Source: CAG-791 sp963591995 (GTDB lineage Bacteria; Bacillota; Clostridia; Lachnospirales; Lachnospiraceae). From it: DNA of 7,682 nucleotides. Each line of letters starts with the position of its first letter. The stretch's first letter is position 1. Below, in pieces: positions 7,501-7,682 of the stretch. The notes beneath the pieces are model-generated. The model was not told the origin of the DNA and did no database searches. It saw nothing but the letters and a program-made list of their open reading frames with translations. Where the stretch lies: positions 1-7,682 of the forward strand of contig CAVAUJ010000094.1 in assembly GCA_963591995.1 (NCBI GenBank), written 5' to 3'. The position numbers and the translations under genes were made by a program.

Positions 7501-7682
7501 TGATGAAGGCTTCGGAACACTTGACCGGAAGTCCATCGATGCAGCCATGGATGTCCTGCTGCATCTTTCGGGCAGCAGCAAGCTGGTCGGGATCATCAGC
7601 CACAGAGAGGAGCTGCTCGAGAGTATTCCGCAGCAGATTCTGGTGAGCAAAACGCGCAAGGGCAGCACCCTGCGGATGGTGC
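4517..7682 (+). CDS. sbcC: Exonuclease subunit SbcC (Rad50-like ATPase), 3' end cut by window
   Basis: This is the SMC-like ATPase partner of SbcD, which clamps DNA and drives its nuclease by ATP binding and hydrolysis. The frame is open without interruption for 1,055 codons to the window edge. Visible parts in order: N-terminal ATPase half with Walker A GDTGAGKTT (36-44) and Q-loop glutamine Q155 in AMIAQGEFW; a first long Glu/Arg/Ala-rich coiled-coil arm (about 185-525); the zinc hook CPVCG with C533 and C536, followed by HHP; the returning coiled-coil arm (about 545-880); and the C-terminal ATPase half with signature LSGGES (961-966), Walker B ALFIDEGFGTLD (992-1003, D996 and E997) and the switch histidine H1029 in GIISHREE. 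The hook cysteines let two complexes join through zinc. E. coli SbcC is about 1,048 residues, so only a few codons should be missing. The start at 4517 gives the typical N-terminus MKPTKLIISAFGPY and overlaps sbcD. The coiled-coil arms are poorly conserved in the family, so they add little to the identification. Confidence 0.97.
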   Translation, partial: MKPTKLIISAFGPYADTMPAIEFAQFQERGLFLIAGDTGAGKTTIFDAICYALYGTPSGSYRDSRNLRSEYASPDTPSFVDFYFTHQGRSYHVWRQPEYVRPKQRGEGNVLQPARAVLCEEGQQPVEGLRQVNAAIEELLHINEKQFKQIAMIAQGEFWSLLNARTDQRTEILRTIFATGAYNRIEYRLKEQLSKSVREKENTERSVIQYFRDAKAPQESPLREDLRHLQADAAQTGGVWNLEGMLDILDALIAEEAASAKVLAEEETKAAKEQKELQDRITLAEMTNRQVRTLLQLREEKAELDGRREAMEASAQRLARQKAAVRSVLPCYRSWETRCRELEAGQQQITDKKEELAVARTGAERAEKRLTEAMSRKSAAEELQKRADVIARERDRYRQRDILTEELAQAENKRAELDAKGRAAARQEAEHKEEAKRLTEAIARRKGGPLELAKEENRRKELERLLETVSRLANEDIPRTTECRERLLAAQQRFTAAQAQYDAAVQARMRAERALDNCRAGILAGRLKDGEKCPVCGALHHPEPAVLPAEAVTEKEAAAYREKEKRSGDEKNAALVAAERERTRLESLERQLKEALRGCLAHPLLDGCEADDSEDPAKAAALAGTQLRELLTASEARLGMLREDCAELERSEKALESIGEENEKLAAQREKLSQEQSGAMQRITQIRATLETLSDLREENWAAAEAQMQNLRQQARELLDRIEQCASEKAKADLLAADAKAALTTMEAARNLQKADEMERRSCLDRAVAEQGFASVEEMLGFATDEKTLETAEEEQSAYRQRVMTNAERLAAAEEETKGVGLIATEEWRQKEQEKAKAAAEVRQRRNETESRLQINRQIRANIERQQETLEKARKESGVCKRLYELVKGTTGNGKITLEQYIQAAGFDGILAAANRRLLPMSDGQFELFRREDAVSRKSGNFLDLEVLDNYTGHRRPVGSLSGGESFKASLSLALGLSDTVSANLGGIQMDALFIDEGFGTLDRKSIDAAMDVLLHLSGSSKLVGIISHREELLESIPQQILVSKTRKGSTLRMV

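Overview
The window is an ordinary-looking chromosomal segment of a GC-rich bacterium, with every recognisable gene on the + strand. The protein styles suggest an anaerobic member of Bacillota, Clostridia. The clues are a TAXI-type TRAP transporter with a fused permease, an SbcC of about 1,055 residues with a CPVCG zinc hook, strong AGGAGG ribosome binding sites and tight gene overlaps. This taxonomic call is inference; no rRNA or other marker gene is present.

Region 1 (1-3206) is a transport operon. A possible tail of an upstream gene (1-123) touches a TAXI-family solute-binding lipoprotein (120-1190). Fifteen bases later comes the fused TRAP permease (1206-3206). Together they form a complete two-gene TAXI-TRAP importer: the lipoprotein captures a small organic solute, probably a carboxylate or amino acid, outside the membrane. 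The permease then moves it inward, presumably with Na+.

Region 2 (3207-3375) is the only real intergenic gap, 169 bases. It holds a short inverted repeat just after the permease stop, a plausible sigma-A-type promoter (TTGGGA, 16 bases, TACAAT), and then a larger GC-rich foldable block closed by ACAGCAG/CTGCTGT and followed by five T. After that come a 10-base palindrome and a near-perfect second copy of a 14-base sequence. The foldable block could be the transport operon's terminator or an attenuator-like leader of the next operon; it is the least explained part of the window.

Region 3 (3376-7682) is the sbcD-sbcC operon, encoding the bacterial Mre11-Rad50-like nuclease that processes hairpins, palindromes and blocked double-strand DNA ends. 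sbcD is complete, overlaps sbcC by 14 bases, and has all the expected phosphoesterase motifs. sbcC is open from 4517 to the window edge, with Walker A, Q-loop, zinc hook, signature and Walker B motifs all intact. Only its last few codons appear to be missing.

I see no mobile element, CRISPR array, tRNA, rRNA or clearly novel system. The long reverse-strand open frames opposite the permease and sbcC are composition shadows.
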